From: JAJYKC01 sp963823105
Lineage (GTDB): Bacteria > Acidobacteriota > Terriglobia > Bryobacterales > Bryobacteraceae
Assembly (NCBI GenBank): GCA_963823105.1
Contig: CAWGKC010000001.1
Location: 124,001-188,000 of the forward strand
Length of the DNA stretch: 64,000 nucleotides
Reading direction: 5' to 3'
Part shown: positions 29,805 through 39,842 of the stretch, piece after piece
How the letters are laid out: every line of letters starts with the position of its first letter
How positions within the stretch are numbered: position 1 is the stretch's first letter
Notes under the pieces: model-generated
Database searches by the model: none
What the model was told of the DNA's origin: nothing
Seen by the model: the letters and a program-made list of their open reading frames with translations, nothing else
Program-made: the position numbers and the translations under genes

Positions 29805-30058
29805 CTACGCGTTCTTGAGGATGGGGAAGGCGATGTCTTCCTGGGCGAGCAGGCTTTCCAGGCGCATGGTGTCGCGGTCGCCGGCCCAGCGGGCGGGGTC
29901 GATGACGCGGAGCACGGCGATCTCGTCGCAGGAGGCGAATTTGGCGCAGCGCAGGCAATCCTTCCACGCTTTGAGCGGGAGCAGGCCGCGCTCGATGGGA
30001 TCGAATCCGGCGCGGGCGAAGAAGCCGGGGACGTAAGTGAACGCGAAGATCGCGTCGA
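29805..30058 (-). pseudogene. 3' fragment of the GNAT (argA-like) gene, copy B
   Basis: Carries the C-terminal 80 or so codons of the intact gene at 31598-32194, nearly identical (GLLPLKAWKDCLRCAKFASC, VLRVIDPARWAGDRD, LLAQEDIAFPILKNA). The homology ends abruptly at the codons for DAIFAFTY, and the junction is the same in copy A. It is a duplication by-product with no N-terminal catalytic half and no function of its own. Confidence 0.85.
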
Positions 30059-30236
30059 TCCGGAAATCCGTAGGGCGGGAGGCGTCCCCGGCGCCGGCCA
30101 ATGCCGGAATCGCGGCGATGAAGATTAATAAGAATTGAGAAACGACTTGGGGCAATGGAATTTACACTGCTTTCCAGCCGGGCTTCAGAATGGTTCCCGG
30201 CTAACACGATTCCCAGTGAAAAAGGAGATTGATTGT

Positions 30237-31547
30237 ATGACAAACGAAGTGCGATGTGAGAGCCCGTGCGGCTCGATTTGGTCGATGTGTTTCCGGCCGT
30301 CAACGGCCGCGCTGGTGGTTGGAACGGCGCTTCTGTTAGCGGTTCCAGCGGCCCGGCCGCAGGAAGTGGAGGCGGCGAGGCCGGTTTATAGTGTGCTCTA
30401 CACGTTTACCGGCGGGGCGGATGGGGCATACCCCGGCGTCGGTTTTAGCGGGACGGGCGCGGGTCTCACCCGCGACAAGGAGGGCAACCTCTACGGCACC
30501 ACTTTCAATGGCGGCGACGAAACAGGAAACTGCGGATCAAGTGGCTGCGGGGTGGTATTCAAGCTGGACGCGGCCGGTAAGGAGACCGTGCTCCACGCTT
30601 TCACTGGACCACCTGATGGGTATTATCCCGCCGCAGCTATGGTCCGCGACGAAGAGGGCAACCTCTACGGCACCACGAGCTTCGGCGGCAGTGCCAGTCT
30701 GCCAGCCGGGACGGTGTTTAAGCTGGATCCGGCCGGCAAAGAGACTGTCCTTTACAGCTTCACCGGCGGGGCGGACGGGAATACTCCCGGCGCCGGCGTG
30801 ATCCGCGACGAGGCGGGCAACCTCTACGGCACGACCCTCGCCGGCGGAGGGTCCAACTGCCGGAGTGGTGTTTATGGTGGACCCGGCAGGCACCGAGACC
30901 GTGCTGTACAGCTTCACCGGCGGCGCGGACGGGAAGTCTCCCACGTCGGAATTGATCAGGGAAAAAGGAGGGAACCTCTTCGGCACCACTTTCAAGGGCG
31001 GCGACTTCGGGTTCGGAGTGGTGTTCAAGCTGGACCCGACCGGCAAAGAGACGGTGCTTCACAGCTTCACTGGGGGCGCGGACGGGGCGCAGGCCTTCGC
31101 ACCTCTGGTGCGAGATGCCGCAGGCGATTTCTATGGAGTTGCTGCCGCCGGCGGCAATTTAGGCGGGAACTGCGCCCCTTTCGGCTGCGGGGTAGTGTAC
31201 AAGCTGGACGCGGCCGGGAAATTCACTGTGCTGTACACATTCACGCGGCGGAACAGACGGGGCGAGCCCATACGGACGCCTACTTCGGTCCGGTGGGCAC
31301 TCTCTACGGCACGACTAACAGCGGCGGAGCGGTGGGCGGAGGGGTGGTGTTCAGCCTGGATGCCGCCGGCAGAGAGACGGTGCTACACGACTTTACCAGC
31401 CTTGCGAACGGGGTATTTCCTTACGTAGGTCTGGTCCAGGATGCGGCGGGCAACTTCTATGGCACGACGGGATACGGCGGCAACCTAGCCGACGCAGTTT
31501 GCGGCAACGGAATCGGCTGCGGTGTGGTGTTCAAGCTCAAGCCTTAA
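30237..31547 (+). CDS. GloVer tandem-repeat secreted protein, copy C
   Basis: About 436 residues from the ATG at 30237 (MTNEVRCESPCGSIWSMCF), with AAAAAGGAG upstream. A hydrophobic segment (AALVVGTALLLAVPAARPQ) is probably a signal sequence with a long basic head. Eight or so GloVer repeats follow, each YSVLYTFTGGADG...LTRDKEGNLYGTT..GG, CGVVFKLDAAGKETVL. Two compensating frame changes near 30860 and 31255 interrupt repeats 4 to 7; the middle section reads in the third frame (PAGTETVLYSFTGGADGKS). The final repeat ends GIGCGVVFKLKP. The protein should fold as beta-rich repeats outside the cell; the role is unknown. It is the best preserved of the three copies and is convergent with the argA-like gene. 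Confidence 0.8.
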   Translation: MTNEVRCESPCGSIWSMCFRPSTAALVVGTALLLAVPAARPQEVEAARPVYSVLYTFTGGADGAYPGVGFSGTGAGLTRDKEGNLYGTTFNGGDETGNCGSSGCGVVFKLDAAGKETVLHAFTGPPDGYYPAAAMVRDEEGNLYGTTSFGGSASLPAGTVFKLDPAGKETVLYSFTGGADGNTPGAGVIRDEAGNLYGTTLAGGGSNCRSGVYGGPGRHRDRAVQLHRRRGREVSHVGIDQGKRREPLRHHFQGRRLRVRSGVQAGPDRQRDGASQLHWGRGRGAGLRTSGARCRRRFLWSCCRRRQFRRELRPFRLRGSVQAGRGREIHCAVHIHAAEQTGRAHTDAYFGPVGTLYGTTNSGGAVGGGVVFSLDAAGRETVLHDFTSLANGVFPYVGLVQDAAGNFYGTTGYGGNLADAVCGNGIGCGVVFKLKP

Positions 31548-31597
31548 CGGCGGCGGAGGGTGCCCGCCTTGCAATGTTCCCCTCACCGGCAGGCACC

Positions 31598-32194
31598 CTA
31601 TGCGTTCTTGAGGATGGGGAAGGCGATGTCTTCCTGGGCGAGCAGGCTTTCCAGGCGCATGGTGTCGCGGTCGCCGGCCCAGCGGGCGGGGTCGATGACG
31701 CGCAGCACGGCGATCTCGTCGCAGGAGGCGAACTTGGCGCAGCGCAGGCAATCTTTCCACGCCTTCAGCGGGAGCAGGCCGCGCTCGATGGGATCGAATC
31801 CGGCGCGGGCGAAGAAGCCGGGGACGTACGTGAACGCGAAGATCGCGTCGAGTCCGAACTCGGCCGCTTCCTCCGCCAGCGCTTCGACGATGCGTTTGCC
31901 GGTGCCGGATCCTTTGGCGCGCGGCGCGACGGCGAGCGAGCGGACTTCGCCCATTTGCGGGCTGTAAAAATGCAGCGCGCCGCAGCCGAGCAGCGTTTCG
32001 CCGGAGTAGGCGACGACGAAATCGCGGATGTTTTCGCTCAACTCGAATTCGGTGCGCGGGAGCATGACGCCTTCGGCGGCGTAGGCGTTGATGAGCGAGA
32101 GCAGCGCGTCGATGTCGGCGAGGGTGGCTTTGCGGATGGTCAAAGCGGCGGGGGAGGCGGCGGCGAGGGCGCGCTCTGAATGATTATTCACCAC
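31598..32194 (-). CDS. GNAT N-acetyltransferase, probable N-acetylglutamate synthase (ArgA-like)
   Basis: 198 residues starting at a GTG (32194) or the next GTG. A GNAT fold: AALTIRKATLADIDALLSLIN, then ENIRDFVVAYSGETLLGCGALHFY, motif A (RSLAVAPRAKGSGTGKRIVEAL, acetyl-CoA pyrophosphate loop GSGTGK) and FAFTYVPGFFARAGFDPIE. Short single-domain proteins of this kind serve as N-acetylglutamate synthase (the first step of arginine synthesis) in several phyla. A perfect arginine-repressor-like palindrome at its start supports the arginine link. The C-terminal third is duplicated twice upstream as dead fragments. It ends convergently 50 bases beyond the GloVer copy C stop. Confidence 0.85.
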   Translation of the reverse strand: MVNNHSERALAAASPAALTIRKATLADIDALLSLINAYAAEGVMLPRTEFELSENIRDFVVAYSGETLLGCGALHFYSPQMGEVRSLAVAPRAKGSGTGKRIVEALAEEAAEFGLDAIFAFTYVPGFFARAGFDPIERGLLPLKAWKDCLRCAKFASCDEIAVLRVIDPARWAGDRDTMRLESLLAQEDIAFPILKNA

Positions 32195-32210
32195 AACGAA
32201 TAATCATAGC
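32177..32210. promoter_or_regulatory. Probable ArgR operator (ARG boxes) over the start of the argA-like gene
   Basis: 32177-32190 reads TGAATGATTATTCA, a perfect TGAAT-N4-ATTCA palindrome matching the ARG-box core. A weaker second box (CGAAT-AATC-ATAGC, 32197-32210) follows with centres 20 bases apart, the spacing used by hexameric ArgR. The same bases also form a 10-bp inverted repeat (32180-32189 with 32198-32207) around the start codon. Binding here would block transcription in arginine-rich conditions. No argR gene is in the window. Confidence 0.6.
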
Positions 32211-32235
32211 ACAGCGTCGGCTGCATCCGAATCGT

Positions 32236-32859
32236 TCAAATGAGCAGGCGGGCTTTTTGTTCGGGTGTCAATTGCGCGGTTTCACGACAAAATGGATACT
32301 TGCCGCATCCCCAAAAATAGCCCTCAGAGCCGCCCCTAATCACCATCGCATGCTTGCGCGGACAGTATTTTGGAGGGTTCCCCTCAAGATCGAGAATCCG
32401 TGTGCTTACCCGAAAATTCCGGTTGGCGTTATCCCGCTCCCGAATGTTTGGCAGCTTTTCGTTTAATTCCCGGATTTCTTTCATTACTCTCATGCCGACT
32501 GCGAATGGAGCGAGCGTGTCCTTGATGCGGACAAGCCGGCCCGCCATGGCCGTATATTCCTCCAGCGTGTCCACATCGGCTAACTCGTCCTTGAGTTCAA
32601 TAAACGACACCAGCGCGTGGGAGATCGAAGCCATTTTCTTCAAGAACTCCATGTGGCTCGGACTGAAAAAGGAACTTTGAGAAGGGAACGACCGCCGGAG
32701 GGCCGTCATCCGGTCAATGATCACCTGAAGTAGCTTCTCTTCGGGGACGAGACTGTCAAGCGAAAACTTTAGCCCGCCGATCACATTCTCGACGTCGATA
32801 GGAAGGGTTGCCCCGGCTTGTTGTGAGTTGGACACGCGATACTCCCTCGCCTCTCCCAT
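32236..32859 (-). CDS. Hypothetical protein with a C-terminal topoisomerase-type zinc ribbon
   Basis: 207 residues with a helical, charged N-terminal 160 residues (LSLVPEEKLLQ-type helices, FLKKMASISHALVSFIELKDE) and a C-terminal metal-binding module: YCPRKHAMVIRG, then YFWGCGKYPFCRET, with Cys and His placed as in the zinc finger found at the C-terminus of type IA topoisomerases. Such stand-alone ribbons occur in nucleases and DNA-binding proteins carried on mobile DNA. Its base composition is clearly lower in GC than its neighbours, and an in-frame match to the flanking genes is absent, so recent transfer is plausible. Function unknown. Confidence 0.65.
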   Translation of the reverse strand: MGEAREYRVSNSQQAGATLPIDVENVIGGLKFSLDSLVPEEKLLQVIIDRMTALRRSFPSQSSFFSPSHMEFLKKMASISHALVSFIELKDELADVDTLEEYTAMAGRLVRIKDTLAPFAVGMRVMKEIRELNEKLPNIRERDNANRNFRVSTRILDLEGNPPKYCPRKHAMVIRGGSEGYFWGCGKYPFCRETAQLTPEQKARLLI

Positions 32860-32926
32860 CGATCTCTGGCCCCATTTACTTTAGAGCGCTCGGGAAAGCG
32901 ACTCACGGGAAGCGCACAACCGAAAT

Positions 32927-34088
32927 TTAGAGCACAGCCGTTTCCTCGATCAGGCGGCCTTCGGCGAAGCGGGAGGCGTTGAGCAGAGACGCGTCGATCA
33001 GGTCGGTGGCGCCTTTGAGGATGAGGTCGGCGGTGATGCGGCCGGTGGCGGGGGAGTGCATGACGCCGTGGCCGCTGAAGCCGTTGGCGAAGAAGAGGCC
33101 GGGGACGCCGGGCGCGGGGCCGAGGACGGCGTGGTGATCGGGCGTCATTTCATAGAGGCCGGCCCAGGCGCGGCGCGGATTCACCTCGAGCGATTCGAAG
33201 CAGGGGACGCGGTTGACGGCGTGGGTGAGGATTTTTTCGACGAAGGCGGGATCGAATGAGGTTTGAAAGCCGGGGCGTTCGGAGGGGTCGTTCCAGGCCA
33301 TGAGCAGTCCGAGATTTTCCGGGCGGAAATGGAAGCCGGTGGACATATCGACGACCATGGGGAGGCGGTCGGGCAGGCCAGGAAAAGGCTCGGTGGGGAC
33401 GAGCATGCGGCGGAGCGGGGTGACCGGGAGCTCCGCTCCGGCGAGCGCGGCGACACTGGCCGCCCAGGGGCCGGCGGCGTTGACGACGGTGCGCGTCGAG
33501 ATGCGGCCTTGTTTGGTGACGACGGCGGCGACACCGGCGGAGTCGCGTTCGATGGCGATGGCTTCGTTGGCGCGCTGCAGTGTCGCGCCGCGCTCGAGCG
33601 CGCGCGCCATGAAGCCGTTCATGACGCTATACGGATCGACGAAGCCGTCGGTGGAGCAGAAGCTCCCGCCGAGGATGTCATCGGAGCGCATTTGCGGGAG
33701 GAACTTCGCGACGGCGGCGGCCGGGAGCAGTTCGACGTTCTTAAGGCCGAGAGCGGTCTGGCGCGCGTAGTTGGCGCGCAGGTAATCGAGATGCGCGGGC
33801 TTGGTCGCGACGAAGAGATAGCCTTGAGCCTTGTAGCCGGAGGGATGGCCCATCGCCTCTTCGAAACGCGGCGAAGAAGGGGATGGAATATAGCGACATG
33901 CGGATGTTCACCGGCGTCGCGAATTGGGCGCGCACGCCGCCCATGCTTTTGCCGGTGGAACCTTTTCCCTGCTGCGTCTCGCGCTCCAGAACGACGACGT
34001 TGGAGCATCCGGCTTCGGTGAGGTGATACGCGACGCTGGAGCCGACGATGCCGCCGCCGACGATGACTACATCCGCGGTGCGATCCAT
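32927..34088 (-). CDS. FAD-dependent oxidoreductase (DAO/sarcosine oxidase-like), one frameshift
   Basis: About 386 residues from the ATG at 34088 to the stop at 32927, bridging a frame change near 33855. The start MDRTADVVIVGGGIVGSSVAYHL is the FAD-binding Rossmann GXGXXG, and GSTGKSMGGVRAQFAT follows as in glycine/sarcosine oxidase-like members. Later: RTVVNAAGPWAASVAAL and, near the end, HAVLGPAPGVPGLFFANGFSGHGVMHSPATG, the terminal FAD-contact block. The enzyme should oxidise an amino acid, amine or hydroxyacid; which is not visible. It starts three bases after the leuS stop, in the same direction, which suggests read-through transcription from leuS. Confidence 0.85.
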
Positions 34089-34090
34089 CG

Positions 34091-36509
<2,419 letters not shown>

Positions 36510-36535
<26 letters not shown>

Positions 36536-37398
36536 AGTCCCGTTTCTTCGTTTTCGCCGCGCGCTTCAGCGCCTCGACGTTTTTCAGATCGTCGCCTTCC
36601 TCGTCGATGGGGGTTTCGAGAATGAAGGCTTTGGCGCGGAGCTTCGGATGCGTCAGAATGCGGCCGAACCCCTCCGCTCCAATATAGCCTTCGCCGATAT
36701 TTTGATGACGGTCGAGATGCGACCCCAGCGCGCCTTTGGAATCGTTGCAATGGATGATCGGAACATTTTCGATGCCTAATGTTTCATCCATTTCCTTCAA
36801 CGTTCGCCGCAGACCGAGGGCCGTCGAGACGTCGTAGCCGGCGGCGAGGCAGTGGCAGGTGTCGATGCAGAATCCGATCTTCAAACGGGTTTCGCGCGCG
36901 GCGAGATCGCGCATGGCGGCCAGCTCGGCGAAGCGGCTGCCGAGTTGATTTCCCGCGCCGGCGGTGTTTTCAAGCAGAACCGTGATGCGACGAGGTTTCG
37001 AGGCCATCGGCGGCCGCGGCGAGCGAGAGAGCGACGGTGGAGAGACCGGCTTCGAGCGATTGGCCTTTATAATTGCCCGGATGCACCACCAGGTATTCGG
37101 CGCCGATGGCGAGCGCGCGCTCCAGTTCGCCGCGGAATGCCTCCACCGATTTCCGGCGCAGCGCTTCGTCGGCCGACGCCAGATTGATGAGGTAGTTGGC
37201 ATGCACGACGAGCGGCGTCAGATCGAATTTCTTGCGGGCGGATTTCAGCGCCTCGACCTGCGCGGCATCGGGAGCCGAGGCGCGCCACATGCGCGGGCTG
37301 GCGGAAAAAATCTGAAATGTGTTGGCGCCCAGTTCGACCGCCTTGAGTGCCGCGTTCTCGAGCGAGCCGGCAATGGAGGTATGGATGCCAATGCGCAA
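36510..37398 (-). CDS. nfo: Endonuclease IV (deoxyribonuclease IV), one frameshift
   Basis: About 296 residues when joined over a shift near 36990. N-terminus MRIGIHTSIAGSLENAALKAVELGANTFQIFSASPR and PLVVHANYLINLAS (metal His), LVVHPGNYKG; after the shift VLLENTAGAGNQLG (Glu ligand), KIGFCIDTCHCLAAGYD (His/Asp), PIIHCNDSKGALGSHLDRHQNIGEG and FILETPIDEE. This full set is the trinuclear zinc site of the AP endonuclease family 2. It nicks DNA at abasic sites in base excision repair. The frame change between the His site and the Glu ligand would abolish the enzyme if real. Confidence 0.9.
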
Positions 37399-37428
37399 TG
37401 TGGGCCGCGATCCGAAGAGGGAGTGTGG

Positions 37429-37502
37429 TGCGCCCGGAGGGGCTCGAACCCCCGACCTGTTGATTCGAAGTCAACCGCTCTATCCAACTGAGCTACAGGC
37501 GC
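37429..37502 (-). tRNA. tRNA-Arg (anticodon TCG)
   Basis: 74 bases on the minus strand fold as a full cloverleaf: acceptor GCGCCTG with CGGGCGC (one G-T pair), D arm GCTC...GAGC, anticodon stem GTTGA/TCAAC around loop CTTCGAA (anticodon TCG, reads CGA), T arm with GTTCGAGCC, and discriminator A. CC of the CCA end is encoded (37427-37428). It lies just upstream of nfo. Confidence 0.95.
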
Positions 37503-38332
37503 ACGAGTATTTCCCAAGCCACCTTAAAAGCGGGGAGAGCCAGCATCGATATGGTAGCAACTTCCTACGCGGTCTCCGCTCTCCTGGTCGGTAAGCCGAT
37601 CGCGAACAACCGGGCATCATCGTTATCAGCAGCAGTATCGGTCATTCCCAGAGCGTAACCCAGGGTGGTGAACGACATCCTGGCAGGCCAGCGGCCCTGG
37701 AAGTTCCGGCGGCGGATCAACGTTTCAGGCGCGAAGACGGTCCGACGGCCACTCGCGATTGAGAAAACGTAACGTCACTCGGGCATGCCGACCTGACGGG
37801 ATCCCAATTCTTGAGCTTGCCTGGTTGACCCGCGAACACGGGCCCGGCAATCGGCTTGAAATCGCTTCTCGCTACAATCAAAATTTTGACAGACTGGCGT
37901 TGCGCATTCCTCGCTTCCAGTCGCGCGAGAGGCGTCGAGCACTCGCGACGGGTTCGGATCCCGCAGCGAGACTAGCCTGAACCCCCGGTCGCGGGGATCC
38001 GTCGTAGCCCATTCCTAAGCGAACAGATGTGGCCCGGACGCTCCCGCGCATCGGCATCTCGTTCGTATGGTTCGACTAATTTTTGCCCCGGGGAGATGCA
38101 CGCGCGGCACCCACCGAATCGATGCACAGAATATGACCCTACGTCCGAAATTTGGAAGCTCGTTGGCTCGGGAAAAGTGAAATGGACGCTAAATGGACGC
38201 ATGCCGCCGTCCTGCCGATTCTGCTACCATAGAGCCAACGTCAGCGGAAGCTGATTTATACTCCGACGGAAGTCGGGGCCGTCATAAAGACGGAATTAAC
38301 TGCGCCTGTATGGTGCCAGAAAGCGTGTCTGA
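37503..38332. other. Gene-poor stretch behind the tRNA-Arg
   Basis: Short open frames at 37759-37980, 38027-38254 and 38193-38465 have no protein-like composition or family signal. A minus-strand open stretch of 67 codons near 37560-37770 has no ATG before its last 37 codons. I see no functional gene. Together with 38333-39201 it forms the insert between the tRNA and the tRNA-like remnant. Confidence 0.4.
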
Positions 38333-38820
38333 ATGCCCGTTAAAGACGACCTCCTTTCCTCAAGGGTCCAGAAGTCCTTCCGGCAACTTTCGATTGCCGC
38401 GGCAACTCTCAACGAAGTTTCAGATCAGTTGGGCAAGGCAATTGCCGAGCTTGATTCAGGCTTAAAGAGGCTGGGTCTCGGAGTTACCACGTGGGTCGAG
38501 TTCGCAAGGTCATGCTCCGAGGATTACTTCTACTATTCTTACGATGAGATCGGTTACGCGAAAATAGGCGGCAAGTGGGGTATCGCTCTCAGGAGCGTTT
38601 CCGGTTGCGAGTCTGACAGTCCCGACAGCGTGGAATGTGGCTGTTCAACGAGGCCCCCGCGAACTGCGACTTCGAGCAGTCGAGAAAATACCCGAAGTGT
38701 TTGAAAAACTCGAGAAAAGTCGACCTGGCGACAAAGAAAGTGATCAACAAGATGGAGCAAGCGAACGCGCTTGTCGCCGCGGTCAACTCAATCGCGAATG
38801 CGCCGATCGGGAAGAAGTAA
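38333..38820 (+). CDS. Hypothetical protein, coiled-coil C-terminus, frameshifted
   Basis: The first part (MPVKDDLLSSRVQKSFRQLS, then LGKAIAELDSGLKRLGLGVTTW) reads from 38333 to about 38630, then a stretch with EAPRELRLRAVEKIPEVFEKLEK and one with VDLATKKVINKMEQANALVAA continue in two other frames to the stop at 38820. Together the pieces make a soluble protein of about 160 residues: helix, short beta-aromatic segment (DYFYYSYDEIGYAKIGGKWG), helix. I do not recognise a family. The repeated frame changes suggest either decay or errors. It precedes the small membrane protein at 38844. Confidence 0.45.
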
Positions 38821-38843
38821 CGACCTGTCACGGGAAACGACAA

Positions 38844-39011
38844 ATGGCAATGCTCGTGGCGATACTCGTCTTCCTCGTTTTGTTGACCGTCATCCTCCGC
38901 AAAGGGGACGTCAAGGCAGGCCTCAGGATCCCGTTTTTCGCGTTCTTTTTTGACGCGAAAGAGCGCAAAGGCGTGACGGGAGACCGGGTAAACGAAGACA
39001 TATTCAGATAG
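38844..39011 (+). CDS. Small membrane protein, hypothetical
   Basis: 55 residues from the ATG at 38844: a single hydrophobic helix (MAMLVAILVFLVLLTVIL) followed by a basic, aromatic tail (RKGDVKAGLRIPFFAFFFD, then AKERKGVTGDRVNED). The KGDVKA...F.F..DAK block gives me a vague impression of small proteins found near signalling or effector genes, but I cannot name a family. It begins 24 bases after the hypothetical gene at 38333-38820 and may be its partner. Confidence 0.5.
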   Translation: MAMLVAILVFLVLLTVILRKGDVKAGLRIPFFAFFFDAKERKGVTGDRVNEDIFR

Positions 39012-39158
39012 TGCCGTTCTCCGCGCAAGGCAGCCGAGCGAGTGCCTAGAAAGGCCTGATCAAACGGCAGAGCGGCCTCCCACCGACTCCCGGAGACGCG
39101 GCGAGCCTGGGTGAAAAGCGAGAGCGTCTGCCGTCGATTGGCTGGAGTGCCGATCCTG

Positions 39159-39201
39159 GCTTGATTCTAAGGCAATGGTCTATCAACTGAGTTACAGGCG
39201 C
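39159..39201 (-). pseudogene. Decayed tRNA-Arg-like remnant (duplicate of the 37429-37502 gene's 5' half)
   Basis: The minus strand reads GCGCCTGTAACTCAGTTGAT followed by AGACCATTGCCTTAGAATCAA, which lines up with the real tRNA through the D arm and anticodon arm with few changes; the anticodon position now reads TAG in the loop CTTAGAA. No 3' acceptor partner strand is found downstream. This is the expected footprint of an insertion into a tRNA or of an old tRNA duplication. Confidence 0.6.
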
Positions 39202-39248
39202 ATATTATCCTAATTATACGGCGAGAAGGTGGTTTACGCTGGTAGGCG

Positions 39249-39833
39249 ATGGCGGAAGAAATCGAGATCAAGCTGCGCGTGGAGACGGCGGAGGCGGCGC
39301 GCGCGAGGCTGGCGCCGCTGGGGTTCGTCGTCCGGCACGCGCGGGAGTTGGAAACGAACATCGTCTTCGACACCGCCGACGGCCGGATGAAGCGGAGCGG
39401 CGAACTGCTGCGACTGCGGCGGCATGGAGCGCGGACGGTGCTCACGTATAAGGGTGCAGGCCGCGTGGCCAAGTACAAGGCGCGCGAGGAAGTGGAGGTG
39501 GATGTCAGCGACGGCGAGGCGTTTGAAACGATTCTTGCGCGGCTTGGGTACGCGCCGGGTTTCCGCTACGAGAAATACCGGACGGAGTACGAGCGGCCGG
39601 GCGAGAGCGGGCTGGTGACGGTGGACGAAACGCCGATGGGAGATTTCATCGAGATCGAAGGCGCGCCGGATTGGATCGACGCGACGGCGCGGGAACTGGG
39701 CTTCGACGAGACCGCGTACATCACCGGCAGCTATGGAGGGCTTTATGCCGAGCACCGGCGGCAATACCCATCCGCTCCGCCGGACATGGTGTTTGAAGCA
39801 CGCGATCCCGTGCGGGCGCGAGCGCTGCTTTAG
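39249..39833 (+). CDS. CYTH domain protein (class IV adenylate cyclase/CyaB-like)
   Basis: 194 residues. The CYTH signature EIEIK is at residues 4-8 (MAEEIEIKLRVETAE); the tunnel-forming strands carry ELLRLRRHGARTVLTYKG, KAREEVEVDV, YEKYRTEYER, VTVDETPMGDFIEIEG. The family binds triphosphates with metal, and members act as adenylate cyclase or as triphosphatases (thiamine or inorganic triphosphate). Which applies here cannot be told; CyaB-type is the usual label. It is followed by a MoxR gene nine bases on. Confidence 0.87.
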   Translation: MAEEIEIKLRVETAEAARARLAPLGFVVRHARELETNIVFDTADGRMKRSGELLRLRRHGARTVLTYKGAGRVAKYKAREEVEVDVSDGEAFETILARLGYAPGFRYEKYRTEYERPGESGLVTVDETPMGDFIEIEGAPDWIDATARELGFDETAYITGSYGGLYAEHRRQYPSAPPDMVFEARDPVRARALL

Positions 39834-39842
39834 AATGAAAAT

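Larger units (their letters stand above)
27742..32194. repeat. Three-unit tandem segmental duplication (GloVer gene plus antisense GNAT 3' end)
   Basis: Unit A 27742-28477, unit B 28478-30236, unit C 30237-32194. Each has a GloVer gene in plus orientation followed by an antisense GNAT end. Units A and B share the junction where GNAT homology stops and a common spacer continues to the next GloVer start, with a conserved leader (TTTACACTGCTTTC then CGGCTAA). Only unit C has the whole GNAT gene. The order of decay is A, then B, then C. Confidence 0.8.

Noticed and set aside
37560..37770. 67-codon open stretch on the minus strand (RYVFSIASGRRTVF...)
   Set aside because: No start codon near its beginning, no family signal, and short for a GC-rich region.
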